Assembly (NCBI RefSeq): GCF_964019755.1
Contig: NZ_OZ026469.1
Span: 124,001 to 188,000, forward strand
DNA length: 64,000 bases
Direction of reading: 5' to 3'
From: Spiroplasma endosymbiont of Polydrusus cervinus
GTDB taxonomy: Bacteria > Bacillota_I > Bacilli_A > Mycoplasmatales > Mycoplasmataceae
Shown: piece after piece, positions 42,656 to 52,614 of the stretch
Numbering within the stretch: position 1 is the first letter of the stretch
Layout of the letters: every line of letters begins with the position of its first letter
Notes under the pieces: model-generated
Told to the model about the DNA's origin: nothing
What the model saw: only the letters and a program-made list of their open reading frames with translations
The model's database searches: none
Position numbers and translations under genes: made by a program

Positions 42656-44072
42656 TGTATACTGTAAAAATAAATCATAAAAATCTAATAAAATTATAAC
42701 AAATTAAAAATAAAAAACAATAATTACAAAAAATATTAAATTAAAAATATCATTTTTAGACTGCACCCTGTTTAGTAAGTATTAATAAAAAGGTTTACAA
42801 ACTTTCATTTATTATATATTTTTCTTTTTGGTTTGAATATCATTTATTTCATTTTTTAACATCATTAATATATTTATTATGAGATTTATAATTTTTATTA
42901 TGGATTGTTCCTTTTTTAAGTAATGAATGAAAACTTTCAATAATAATGTTGTCTGCACAATGATAATTTTTACCCATTGAAATTATAATTTTGTTATCTA
43001 AACATTTACTATTGTAATCTTTAGATGTATATTGATATTCGTGATCTGAATGAATTATTATTTTATTTAAATCTTTTTTTATTTTTTTAATTTTATTAAT
43101 TGCATCATTTAAATTATCAATTACAAGTTTGTTATTATTAAATTTTGATCATTTTACATCAATAATTTCTTTAGTATATCCATCAAGTATTGTTGATTGA
43201 TAATGTTTTTTACCATTTCAAATTAAATAAGTTACATCAGTAAATAAAATTGAAAATCTTTCTTTAATATCATTAAAATTACGATTTACTAAATCAGGAT
43301 ATTTAATTATATTTTTATTTCTATTTTGTTTTATTAATATTTTTCTACGCATACGCTTTACATATTCAGCTTGAATATTATTTTATTTCATAATTCGCAA
43401 TACTTTCTTAGCATTATAAACAATGCCATAATCTTCTTTTAAATATTTGGTAATTCGACGATAACCAAATTGTTTTAAATTTTCTTCATAGACTTTTACA
43501 ATATTTTTTAATGATTCGCTATCCTTACCATTACTTGAATAATTTTTATATTTATCTCAATAACTACGCTTTAAATCTGTTATATCAAGTAATAAATTTA
43601 GTGGATATTTATTAATGTTTTCTTTGATAAAAGATACAATTTTTCTTTTATTTAATTGTAAAAGTCATGAAGCTTTTTAGTAATTCATACCTAACTTTGT
43701 AATAGTTTAAATCTCTTTTTTCAAATGATTCTTGTGGACCTTTATTGGTGTTTAAAATTCCTTTCTTAAAATTTTCATACCATGAAGCAACAGTTTTTTA
43801 TTAATTTGATATTTTTTTGCAATAAAACTTATACTATTATTTTTAACCTCTTGTACTATCATTTTTCGAAAATATGCTGTATATTTATTAAATTTTTGTC
43901 CTTTTCTTGCCATATAAAAATGCACCTCCTTTAAAGTTTAGCAAAGGCTTTTTTCTTTACTTACTTTTTTGGGTGCAGTCTATTTAATTTAATATTTTTT
44001 GTAATTATTGTTTTTTATTTTTAATTTGTTATAATTTTATTAGATTTTTATGATTTATTTTTACAGTATACA
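42656..44072. repeat. IS30 right-end palindrome split by IS3 copy F
   Basis: Left arm 42656-42756, right arm 43983-44072. Together they form a palindrome of about 190 bp like that at 14241, with arms that match perfectly over 90 bp. Relative to the other right ends both arms share four private changes (GTAAAAAT for GTAAAACT; AAATCTAA for AAAGTTAA; AATTAC for AATCAC). Confidence 0.85.
42757..43982 (-). mobile_element. IS3-family element (TAGACTGCACCC type), copy F
   Basis: Both ends present, inserted near the centre of the palindrome. Defective: one base lost in the orfA T run (near 43800), one base lost in the A6G slip site (AGCTTTTTAG near 43674) and other point changes. The host palindrome must therefore predate this insertion and have kept matching arms since. 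Confidence 0.87.
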
Positions 44073-44453
44073 TTGGAAAAAGAAAAAAGGCGACTAATTT
44101 AATTATAAATAATTCTTGGCGACAAAAACAAGCATACGAAGAACTGGATCAAGGAAATAAAATAGCAAATATATAAAAAATACCCTATCTATAAAGAGTA
44201 TAGTAAAATAATAGTAGTGAGTGATTTGGCTTCCTTACTTCTTAAAATTATACAAAGTGATACTAAGTTGTTTGTAAAACAATTTAGTATCGTGGAAACG
44301 CTAGCGTTTTCATAGACAATTTTAACATATTTTACTTGGGTATTTTGTTTATTATACTCTTGTGAAATGTTTTGAAAATTGCTTGTGGGAATAGTGTGCA
44401 GTGGTGCTGTTCTCTTTTTAATAAAAAAAGAGAACAGAAGGGAAACAAAGGAA
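44073..44453 (+). promoter_or_regulatory. Leader region of ScARP-like gene with three hairpins
   Basis: 44073-44175 holds a 33-codon gene tail (SWRQKQAYEELDQGNKIANI) from an unknown gene. Then come inverted repeats: 44259-44291 (GATACTAA...TTAGTATC), 44295-44311 (GAAACGCTAGCGTTTTC) and 44409-44435 (GTTCTCTTTTT...AGAGAAC). The last is 18 bp before the adhesin ATG and may control its expression. Confidence 0.5.
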
Positions 44454-46496
44454 ATGAAAAAATTACTAAGCTTATTAACTATAACTACGCTGGCAACGAG
44501 TGTTCCGGCTCCGTTATTAGCCAACACAGTACAAACTCGCACCAAACGCGATGTTGGAACAACTGAAAAAGATGTCACAGATGGATTACAAATAAAAATG
44601 GAAAACGGCAAAAATTTAAATTTTAATTGAAAATTAATTTCCAAAACAATTGGTGGGAGAGAAATAGAAAAAAAATACGATAAGTGATATTTTTTTATAG
44701 TCCCATACAATTATATTCCCAACAATGTTGTTAAATTTAATTCAAAATGAGATGTTTTAACTTTAGGTGGTAACATAAAATTTAATGGTTATTACTTTCC
44801 CTTCAAACATGTTAAAAAAATGTATCGCTGGGATGGCGTTGGCGAACCTAATTTACCCGAAATAAATTCTAGTACTGGTGAAATAACAGATTGAAAAGAT
44901 AGTTCTTTATTTCAAAAAGGAATTTCGTTTTCACTTGCTGATGGTTCTAAAACGGCGACTTGGTCTAATGTTGGAATGCGGTTGACTGTGGATGGCGAAA
45001 CAAACATCAATATCAATAATCCGAATGTTGAAGAAGTTTATTGAGATAGTGCTAAACAAAATATGTTAGAATACAAAGTAAATATCAATGTGAAATCATC
45101 AACAAGTGAAAAGACTCATAAATTAGTTATCAAATATAATATAAATGGCACTAAATACACAAGTGAAGATATTGATGTTGTTGTGGCAGCAAAAATTAAC
45201 CAACCAAGTCCAATAGTTCCAAAACAGTTAAGCGAGTTAATTAATAACACTACCTTAGGAAATATTACCAATAACAATGATGACACTATCAAGGCAAAAA
45301 TAATTAAAAATAATTCGCTTGATATTGATTTTTCTCAAATTGCAATTGAAAAAAAAGATATGCATTCGGCAACTTTAAAAGCACGCGATGTTAGCAGAAG
45401 TTATCAAGGTTCAGTTGTTGTAATTTACAACGTTGTACCAGCAACAGTGGTTGATTTAAAAATTTATTTAACATCATTGGCAAGTGGTGTTCAAATTGAT
45501 AAAGATTATTTAGCACAACTTGGCAAAAGTAAAATGACAAACAAAGTTGATACATTTTATTATGCGAATGGGAAAAGTGTTATTAAAATCAAACAACCAC
45601 CAACTGGCAATAACATAACTGGGGTTGTGTATGGCTGTGATGAGCAATGAAATAAAACAGCACAATCAAGTACTATTGACCAAACAAATGGTTTAGAGAT
45701 TGATAAGGGACAATATGGTTCAGTTGATGGTCGTTATTTAGTTGAATTACAACATAAAGATTTACCAACGCATACTAAAACTATTTATCTGCAAGTATCA
45801 GATAAACAAAAAGTGCCTCATTATTTTGACACTGATAATGGCAAACAGTTTGAACAATGAGCAGAAGATAACGGATATAAAAATATCCGTGGTTCTAGTG
45901 CTAGTCAGTTAAATAATTTGTTTGAGTTGTCGAAGACTTGAAAGCAGAGCTTAGCCCACTTAGACCTAAAATTAGATAACTTTGTTGTTTATAACATTCA
46001 AAATGTTACCCAAGATGAAATTGATACTTATAAAACAAAACTCCTTGCTAGTGTAAAAGCACAAGTTGAAAAGTATGTCCCTGATGTTGTAGAAAACATC
46101 GATTATGCTATTAACGCAAATAATCTTGTTGCGGGTGATTGAACTACGGGCAAAGATGTCAAAATTCAAGCGGTCGATGATAGCACAAAACTGTTGAGTT
46201 TTACTACCAAAACTATTCCAACACAAATAAAACACCAACCAACAACACCTGAGTCAACACTAAACAATGACAAAAAAGGATTAACAGGTTGAGCGATTGT
46301 TGGTATTATTGTTGGTTCTTTATCGGGACTACTGCTTCTTGGTTGATTATTGAAAAAATTTGTAATTACACCATTTATTTGTGAACCAATCCGCAAGAAA
46401 AAAGCGAAAGCGTTTGCTGAAAAAACCGCAAAAGACATCGCTCAAATGAAAGCTGACGAAGCTGACGAAGAAGCCAAACGAAAAGGAGAAAAATAA
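44454..46496 (+). CDS. ScARP-like adhesion protein
   Basis: 680 aa. Signal peptide MKKLLSLLTITTLATSVPAP, then NTVQTRTKRDV, an external region of about 580 residues, and near the C-terminus a single membrane span (WAIVGIIVGSLSGLLLLGWLL) with a basic cytoplasmic tail (KKFVITPFICEPIRKKK, AEKTAKDIAQMK). This leader, tail and layout match my knowledge of the S. citri adhesion-related proteins (ScARPs) encoded on pSci plasmids and implicated in binding insect cells. The external part contains repeated beta-rich segments such as LTIT/ KVNINVKSS and SVVVIYNVVPATV. Many TGA codons are Trp. AAGGA is very close to the ATG. Usual ScARPs are plasmid-borne, so this suggests integration of plasmid DNA. Confidence 0.82.
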
Positions 46497-46689
46497 ATAT
46501 GAACTGTAAATTGTAAATAAAATTATATAAAAAAATATATTTTATTGTTAATTTAGCCCTTAAAACGCGTAATAAGAGCTATTTTTCAAGATAAAATTCT
46601 TAAAATAATTCGTAATTTTGCTTGTATATATATAATGCAGGTAAATCTTGATAAAAAGTTTCAAGATTAAGAAAAGGAGAAAAACAAGG
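46497..46689. other. Spacer with IS30 left-tip scrap and leader of next gene
   Basis: 46504-46518 carries TGTAAATTGTAAAT, a left-tip scrap. TATATATATAAT near 46625 is a possible -10 box for the exported protein at 46690. No gene seen. Confidence 0.4.
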
Positions 46690-46881
46690 ATGAAAAAATT
46701 ACTTAGTTTATTGAGTGTATTAACAATTAGTGGAACTGCTGTACCAATAACAATTGCTGCTAGTCCGTATCAGAAACAAGAAAAATTAAATATTGAAACT
46801 AATTATAAACAAATAAATAATTTAAAAAGATGTAAATTGTATACTGTAAAACTAAATCATAAAAAGTTAATAAAATTATAA
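46690..46881 (+). pseudogene. Exported-protein leader cut by IS30 right end
   Basis: MKKLLSLLSVLTISGTAVPITIAASPYQKQEKLN is a leader I associate with a large family of spiroplasma exported or surface proteins; YKQINNLKR after it is also typical. At 46839 the IS30 right tip begins, and the frame runs through the tip ([13 protein letters not shown]) to a stop. Only the first 50 or so native residues remain. AAAGGAGAAAAACAAGG precedes the ATG. Confidence 0.7.
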
Positions 46882-46905
46882 CAAATTAAAAATAAAAAAA
46901 ACAAT
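46839..46905 (-). mobile_element. IS30-family right-end fragment
   Basis: TGTATACTGTAAAACTAAAT and about 50 further bases, preceded by TGTAAATTG (a left-tip fragment overlapping it), ending at the acpS terminator-like repeat ACAATTTTTAAAAATTGT. Confidence 0.65.
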
Positions 46906-46917
46906 TTTTAAAAATTG

Positions 46918-47259
46918 TTAAAAAGTTGAAAAAACTGCTAAACCGACACTATAATCACATTCATGGCTAAGTGAAACATGCACAATTTCATTTTGGGCTA
47001 AAGATAATCCTTCAACCAATAAATTATTATCATCCTTTAAATAAATCGTCACTTCGTTTAAAATTACCCTAATATCAAGGGCTTTAACTACGGCCTCTTT
47101 GACCACTCAACGTCCAGCTAAAAATTGGCGTCGGGCATTTTTATCAAAAAAAGTTGTATATTGCTTTAATTCAACTGGACTTAATAATTTTTTAACGAAT
47201 GCGGTTGATAACTTGATTCGTTTATTTTGAACAATATCAATCCCAACATTTTTAATCAT
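46918..47259 (-). CDS. acpS: Holo-[acyl-carrier-protein] synthase
   Basis: Transfers phosphopantetheine from CoA to acyl carrier protein. 113 aa, normal. MIKNVGIDIVQNKRI has the metal-binding Asp8; RRQFLAGRWVVKEAVVKAL has the catalytic glutamate (Glu55); VSLSHECDYSVGLAVF is the conserved C-terminal pattern. TGA is Trp in GRWVV. GGAGGAAAAAATT precedes the ATG. It sits alone between IS30 fragments; the right tip upstream is 31 bp from the start. Confidence 0.93.
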
Positions 47260-47290
47260 AATTTTTTCCTCCGTTTTATATCTATTAAGA

Positions 47291-47870
47291 TGTATACTGT
47301 AAAACTAAATCATAAAAAGTTAATAAAATTATAACAAATTAAAAATAAAAAAACAATAATCACAAAAAATATTAAATTAAAAATATTGTTTTTAATATTA
47401 ATTTTATAATTGGCATTATGTACGATGAACCTCCAAAAAATAAATTTTACTAATCTTAACAAACACTAATTTAATTTAAAAAAATTTTTTTAAAATATTG
47501 TCTTGATGTAAAATTTTCCAAGCAAGGTCTAATTGTGGTATTTAATATTTCTAAAATAGATGTTAATCTACTAAAAATATTAATTAATGGCTCATTTTAA
47601 CCCAAATCAACGCCTTATATCTCTATTTATTCTTTCTACTAATTCTTTCTGACAAGGTTTACCAGAATCACAAAAATAAACTCTTATTTGAAAATGTTTT
47701 TCTATTGATTTTCATCTATAAAATTCTTTTCCTCTATCGGTTAAAATACAACTAAATTTACTAATACCAATTTGTTTAATTATTTCCATAATCATTTAAA
47801 AATTGCTTATAATCTCTAATATTAAGCAATTTTCCACGATTATCATTTTGTTTCCTATTTTTGTTGGTCG
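47291..47870 (-). mobile_element. IS30-family fragment, right half with internal deletion
   Basis: Right tip at 47291, about 30 bp of foreign sequence near 47415-47435 (ATTATGTACGATGAACC), then the transposase end and core (complement of LTDRG near 47745). The core jumps to the RDYKQF region near 47790, so roughly 260 bp are missing. Confidence 0.72.
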
Positions 47871-47976
47871 CATGGAAAAAAGAAGGGTTTTGAAAAAAAC
47901 TAAGAAATTGAATAAGAATAATAAACCATTTTAGTAAGTGGTATATTTATTTATAAAACCATAATTATAGATTAAT

Positions 47977-48171
47977 TTAATTGAAATAGAGAAAAGACAG
48001 CATCTTATTTATAAAACAAAAAACTTTATAGCAACTTTTTGATGTCCTCTTTAAGTTGTTTGAATATTTATTAAATATCTTAGAAGTCTTTATAAAAAAT
48101 GTACCTGTTTTTTCTCCTAATTTAAGGTGTTGTCTTTTCTCTGTTCCATTTATATTAATTTCTATTGGCAC
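47977..48171 (-). CDS. Possible small protein of unknown function
   Basis: 64 aa from GTG at 48169-48171: PIEININGTEKRQHLKLGEKTG then a basic stretch NNLKRTSKSCYKVF. Unknown. The start codon lies inside one arm of an 11 bp inverted repeat (48164-48174 and 48237-48247). No clear ribosome binding site, so it may be a remnant or not a gene. Confidence 0.3.
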   Translation of the reverse strand: MPIEININGTEKRQHLKLGEKTGTFFIKTSKIFNKYSNNLKRTSKSCYKVFCFINKMLSFLYFN

Positions 48172-48247
48172 ACTTAATTATTTATTAAAAAATTAATATT
48201 TAATATACGATCTTTGAAAACTTAATAGTATTTTTCAGTGTGCCAAT
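48164..48247. repeat. 11 bp inverted repeat pair
   Basis: ATTGGCACACT at 48164-48174 and AGTGTGCCAAT at 48237-48247, exact complements 62 bp apart. Could be an operator pair, the terminal repeats of a small element, or a replication site. Confidence 0.5.
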
Positions 48248-48604
48248 TTTTACTATTTTGCATATTTTAAATGTTCCAAAATTTATTTTTACTATATATT
48301 TAATATATTTATTTAAAAGACAGAGAGATAAAGAGATAAAAAATAAAATATTAATATTTCTCTCACTCTCTCTCATAAATAATTAGTTAATAACAAAATT
48401 AATATATTTGTTAATAAATAAATTAGAGTAAAAGTAAGTAAAAAGTATTAATAATATATTTATTTCAATCTCTATCATAAACAAACAATATAAATATATT
48501 AAATTAAATATTTTTGATAAACATATCTTAAAATTATATATAAAAAATAATGTTAAAAAAATATTTAATAATTTTAGTTAAATAAAAAATAGGATGATAA
48601 TTTA
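48248..48604. other. AT-rich noncoding region before methyltransferase
   Basis: Very AT-rich with runs such as GACAGAGAGATAAAGAG (48320) and TCTCTCACTCTCTCTC (48358), which are partly complementary, plus several TATATTTATT-like repeats. It resembles a plasmid or viral replication region in composition but shows no clear iterons. No gene seen. Confidence 0.4.
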
Positions 48605-49345
48605 ATGAAAGAATTTAAGACTAATTTAGGTAAGTTAATAAATAATGATGCTTTATCTTTTGTCAAAACATTAGAAAATGATAGCGTTGATTTAATATTA
48701 ACTGATCCACCTTATTTATATGATTTACCAACAAGAAAAAAAGAACAAATAAATTATGGCGAAATATCAAAAAGTATAAATAAATATATTAACGCTATAT
48801 ATGATAATAATTTACATAATTCATTTGATATAAATACTTATTTAGATGAATTTTATCGAATTTCAAAAAATAAATTTATGTTAATTTGAATGAATAGAAG
48901 ACAAATTAAAGCTTACTTAGATTGAGTTTATAAAAATAATATGAATTTTGATTTTTATTTTTGAGAAAAAACAAATCCAATGCCAACTAATAATTTTATT
49001 TTTCAAGATAAAGAATATTGTATGATTATTTATTCTAAAAAAAATCCAATATCAAACTATATAAAAAACTATGAAAATAAAAAAACAATATTTAAAAACC
49101 CAATAGGTTCATCTTATAAAAAAACAGAACACCCAACAGAAAAACCATTAAATATATTTGGCGATTTGATTAAAAAACATAGCAAAGAAAATGATATAAT
49201 TTTAGATCCTTTTATGGGAAGTGGTACAACCGCATATGCTTGTGAACAATTAAAGAGAAAATGACTAGGTTGTGAAATAAATAATAATTATTTTGCAATT
49301 ATAGAAAAAAGATTAAATAAAATAGAACTTAAATTAAATTTTTAA
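48605..49345 (+). CDS. DNA methyltransferase (N4/N6 type, beta arrangement)
   Basis: 246 aa. The catalytic motif TDPPYLYD is at residues 33-40, and the AdoMet-binding motif LDPFMGSGTTAYACEQLKRKW is near the C-terminus. This order (DPPY before FxGxG) is that of beta-class amino-methyltransferases. EHPTEKPLNIF between them is also typical. The product may methylate adenine or cytosine N4; the target is unknown. No restriction gene is beside it, so it may be an orphan or phage/plasmid type. TGA is Trp five times. AGGATG lies 10 nt before the ATG. Confidence 0.88.
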
Positions 49346-49348
49346 AAA

Positions 49349-49853
49349 ATGAATAACTTTCAATTAATTAAAAAAATAAATTATGTGGTAATTTTAATTG
49401 CCATGACGGTTGTATTATCACAAGTAATGCAAATACAAGTTATTTCAAGAACATCAATTCCATTATTTTTAATCCCCATTTTTGTAGGCGGATTTATTTT
49501 AAATTGATATTGGTGTTTCTTAATTGGATTTATGGGACATTTATTTTCTATCTGATTTAACATTATGAGGTTTTACTTTGGGATCATTATGTTGAAATAT
49601 TGGTACGGGTTTATTGGCAATTTTAATTAAACTAATTAATTGAATAAAAATAAATCATATTATTAAAATTATTCTAATTTTATTAGTAAACATAATTATT
49701 TATTTTCCGATTGATTTTATACTTTTTTGATTAAATCTTGCGATTTTAAATATAGAACAAATAATTATCGGAATATTAATTACAAATACCATATGTTTAC
49801 CAATTTTCTATTTTATAACATTAAAAATAATCAAACTATTTAATAGTAAATAA
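49349..49853 (+). pseudogene. ECF-type substrate-binding membrane protein, frameshifted
   Basis: Two reading frames joined by one frameshift near 49560. Frame 1: MNNFQLIKKINYVVILIAMTV, IPLFLIPIFVGGFILNWYW, LIGFMGHLFSIWFN. Frame 2: LTLWGFTLGSLCWNIGTGLLAIL, ILLVNIIIYFPIDFILFWLN, LIIGILITNTICLPIFYF. The six-span layout and the LTLWGFTLG loop resemble S components of ECF vitamin transporters (folate-type). Starts 3 nt after the methyltransferase stop. Function inferred from topology only. Confidence 0.55.
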
Positions 49854-49874
49854 CGAAAGGAAGAAATAAAAAAT

Positions 49875-50442
49875 ATGGAATTAATAACTATAAAAGAATT
49901 AATAACTAAAAATGATATTGAAGATGAAAAAATAAAACTAAGGAATTCACTTAATGATTCTTTAAATTGTTTGAAAGATTTTATATCAAAAATAACTGAT
50001 AAAAATAATATTGATTATTTTAATTCTTTACAAAATAAAATCATTAATTACACAATTAATAATAAAAAAGATGCAGATAATGGTAGCGAATTAAAGTCTA
50101 TTTTAAAAATAGAAGAAAAAAAATACTTAAATCCACTTTCTTCATCAAAAAATATTTTAAATCAAGTAAGAAGAATTTTATTATTATTTGAAAAAGAAAT
50201 TAGCAATAAATTTAAAGATTTAACAGATGAAATTTTACAAAAACAAATTTATTGGTATGAAAAACAACAACAACTAATTTTAGAAAATAAGAATTTAACT
50301 AATAATGTTGGAATTATTGATCAATTAATTAGTGAAAATGAATTAAAAATTAGAGGATTAAAACAAAAAAAGAATATAATATTAAAATAATTGACATTGA
50401 TAAAGTTCCTAATAAATTTATTAAAAAAGAACTTGATACGAC
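49875..50442 (+). pseudogene. Coiled-coil protein, phage-like, frameshifted and cut by IS3
   Basis: The first frame gives 171 aa (MELITIKELITKNDIEDEKIKL ... RGLKQKKNIILK), strongly helical and charged. A one-base slip near 50385 moves the reading to KIIDIDKVPNKFIKKELDTT, which runs into IS3 DNA at 50443. The composition and the ENELKIRGLKQKK region recall phage proteins of the DUF1351 type, but I cannot confirm this. AAAGGAAG precedes the ATG. Follows the membrane gene after 21 nt, so the three genes from 48605 may be one transfer unit. Confidence 0.55.
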
Positions 50443-50483
50443 TAGACTGCACCCTGTTTAGTAAGTATTAATAAAAAGGTCAA
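50443..50483. repeat. IS3 left-end remnant before copy G
   Basis: TAGACTGCACCCTGTTTAGT and about 20 more bases, then copy G begins. A doubled left end, the mirror of the doubled right ends elsewhere. Confidence 0.8.
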
Positions 50484-51710
50484 TAGACTGCACCCTGTTT
50501 AGTAAGTATTAATAAAAAGGTTTACAAACTTTCATTTATTATATATTTTTCTTTTTGGTTTGAATATTATTTATTTCATTTTTTAACATCATTAATATAT
50601 TCATTATGAGATTTATAATTTTTATTATGGATTGTTCCTTTTTTAAGTAATGAATGAAAACTCTCAATAATAATATTGTCTGCACAATGATAATTTTTAC
50701 CCATTGAAATTATAATTTTGTTATCTAAACATTTACTATTGTAATCTTTAGATGTATATTGATATTCGTGATCTGAATGAATTATTATTTTATTTAAATC
50801 TTTTTTTATTTTTTTAATTTTATTAATTGCATCATTTAAATTATCAATTACAAGTTTGTTATTATTAAATTTTGATCATTTTACATCAATAATTTCTTTA
50901 GTATATCCATCAAGTATTGTTGATTGATAATGTTTTTTACCATTTCAAATTAAATAAGTTACATCAGTAAATAAATTGAAAATCTTTCTTTAATATCATT
51001 AAAATTACGATTTATTAAATCAGGATATTTAATTATATTTTTATTTCTATTTTGTTTTATTAATATTTTTCTACGCATACGCTTTACATATTCAGCTTGA
51101 ATATTATTTTCTTTCATAATTCGCAATACTTTCTTAGCATTATAAACAATGCCATAATCTTCTTTTAAATATTTGGTAATTCGACGATAACCAAATTGTT
51201 TTAAATTTTCTTCATAGACTTTTACAATATTTTTTAATGATTCGCTATCCTTACCATTACTTGAATAATTTTTATATTTATCTCAATAACTACGCTTTAA
51301 ATCTGTTATATCAAGTAATAAATTTAGTGGATATTTATTAATGTTTTCTTTGATAAAAGATACAATTTTTCTTTTATTTAATTGTAAAAGTCATGAAGCT
51401 TTTTTAGTAATTCATACCTAACTTTGTAATAGTTTAAATCTCTTTTTTCAAATGATTCTTTTGGACCTTTATTGGTGTTTAAAATTCCTTTCTTAAAATT
51501 TTCATACCATGAAGCAACAGTTTTTTATTAATTTGATATTTTTTTGCAATAAAACTTATACTATTATTTTTAACCTCTTATACTATCATTTTTCGAAAAT
51601 ATGCTGTATATTTATTAAATTTTTGTCCTTTTCTTGCCATATAAAAATGCACCTCCTTTAAAGTTTAGCAAAGACTTTTTTTCTTTACTTACTCTTTTGG
51701 GTGCAGTCTA
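50484..51710 (-). mobile_element. IS3-family element (TAGACTGCACCC type), copy G
   Basis: Both ends present. Defective: one base lost in the orfA T run (near 51530), one A lost in the orfB region near 50976 (AAATTGAAAATC for AAAATTGAAAATC), and TAC/TAT changes in orfA. Confidence 0.87.
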
Positions 51711-51739
51711 CTATATATATATTGCATTTTCCTTTTTAA

Positions 51740-52303
51740 ATAATTCATTATCTTTTAATTTTTCCAAATTTACTCTTTTATTAAAATCTAATCTTTCATA
51801 TTTTTTCACACTTTACCTCCTAAAATACTTAAAATGTTATAATTATTGTGCAATAATTATAACATTTTAAGTATTTTAGGAGCAATCGGATTAACAGCAA
51901 CAAGTACAACATCATTAATTAGTTGCGAAAAACCAAATAATAGTGAAAACGGGGAGTAATAAAAACCAGAACCCAAACCACAACAACCACCAGTTGGAAG
52001 TAATTGAAAGTTAATTGAAAATTGTAAATTACGCGGGATAATTTATTCTTTACTTTTTAATTTCAATATCATTTGCAATCTTATTGACAGTATTAATAAT
52101 AATATCTTTACCATACTTTTTCACTAACAACCGCAAAATTAAATATTGCTTTATTTGCATAATTTCAACCTCCTATAATTAACTTAAAAATTAACTTATA
52201 AAAAGTTAACTATTAATTTAGTTAACTTTTTGTGATTATTGTTTTTTATTTTTAATTTGTTATAATTTTATTAACTTTTTATGATTTAGTTTTACAGTAT
52301 ACA
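51740..52303 (-). mobile_element. Chimeric IS30 fragment (left interior fused to right end)
   Basis: On the minus strand from 51810 back: transposase start (MKKYERLDFNKRVNLEKLKDNE), the inverted repeat (51817-51882) and the left-end region up to 52228. There it joins directly to the outer 75 bp of a right end (TGTGATTATTG... to TTTTACAGTATACA at 52303) through a shared AACTTTTT. The plus strand 51858-51960 holds the leader fragment ILGAIGLTATSTTSLISC EKPNN. The tip ends 27 bp before rpsT. Confidence 0.75.
52050..52160 (-). CDS. Intact small IS30-borne ORF, 36 aa
   Basis: MQIKQYLILRLLVKKYGKD followed by IIINTVNKIANDIEIKK. Starts after AGGAGGTTGAAATT, an ideal ribosome binding site. Hydrophobic-basic N-terminal half and a helical C-terminal half. 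The other four copies in the window have frameshifts or truncations. The conserved site and codon pattern suggest a real protein, perhaps of the element or of a virus, of unknown role. Confidence 0.55.
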   Translation of the reverse strand: MQIKQYLILRLLVKKYGKDIIINTVNKIANDIEIKK

Positions 52304-52330
52304 TATCTTAAAAGACGAAAGGAGGTAAAA

Positions 52331-52582
52331 ATGGCTAATATTAAATCACAAATTAAAAGAGTTAAAACTAATGCAAAAGCTAATTTAGCAAATAAATCTT
52401 TTAAATCATCAGTAAAAAAAGCAATTAAAAAAGCTGAAATTGCAATTAACGCTCAAGAAACAAACACACCAGAATTAGTTAATACTGCAATTAGTTTAGT
52501 TGACAAAGCAGTTACTAAAGGAATTTATCATGCTAATAAAGCCGCTCGTGTTAAAAGTAAATTAATGCTTAAAGCACAATAA
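52331..52582 (+). CDS. rpsT: 30S ribosomal protein S20
   Basis: 83 aa, normal length. MANIKSQIKRVKTNAKANLANKSFKSSVKKAIKKAE and VDKAVTKGIYHANKAARVKSKL are the conserved S20 pattern (small, basic, three helices). AAAGGAGG is 5 nt before the ATG. The IS30 right tip ends 27 bp upstream, so its promoter, if not internal to the tip, has been displaced. Confidence 0.97.
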   Translation: MANIKSQIKRVKTNAKANLANKSFKSSVKKAIKKAEIAINAQETNTPELVNTAISLVDKAVTKGIYHANKAARVKSKLMLKAQ

Positions 52583-52614
52583 TTTTAAAGCCTTTTTAAC
52601 AAAAATAATAAGTT

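Noticed and set aside
44189-44710. Minus-strand frame of 173 codons opposite the adhesin start
   Set aside because: Overlaps the adhesin signal peptide and its leader hairpins, with no start signal; composition does not look like a protein.
45972-46438. Minus-strand frames opposite the adhesin C-terminus
   Set aside because: Shadows of the adhesin; no independent support.
48248-48604. Plasmid replication origin with iterons
   Set aside because: Repeats are AT-rich and irregular; no rep gene or clear iteron array is seen, so no origin is claimed.
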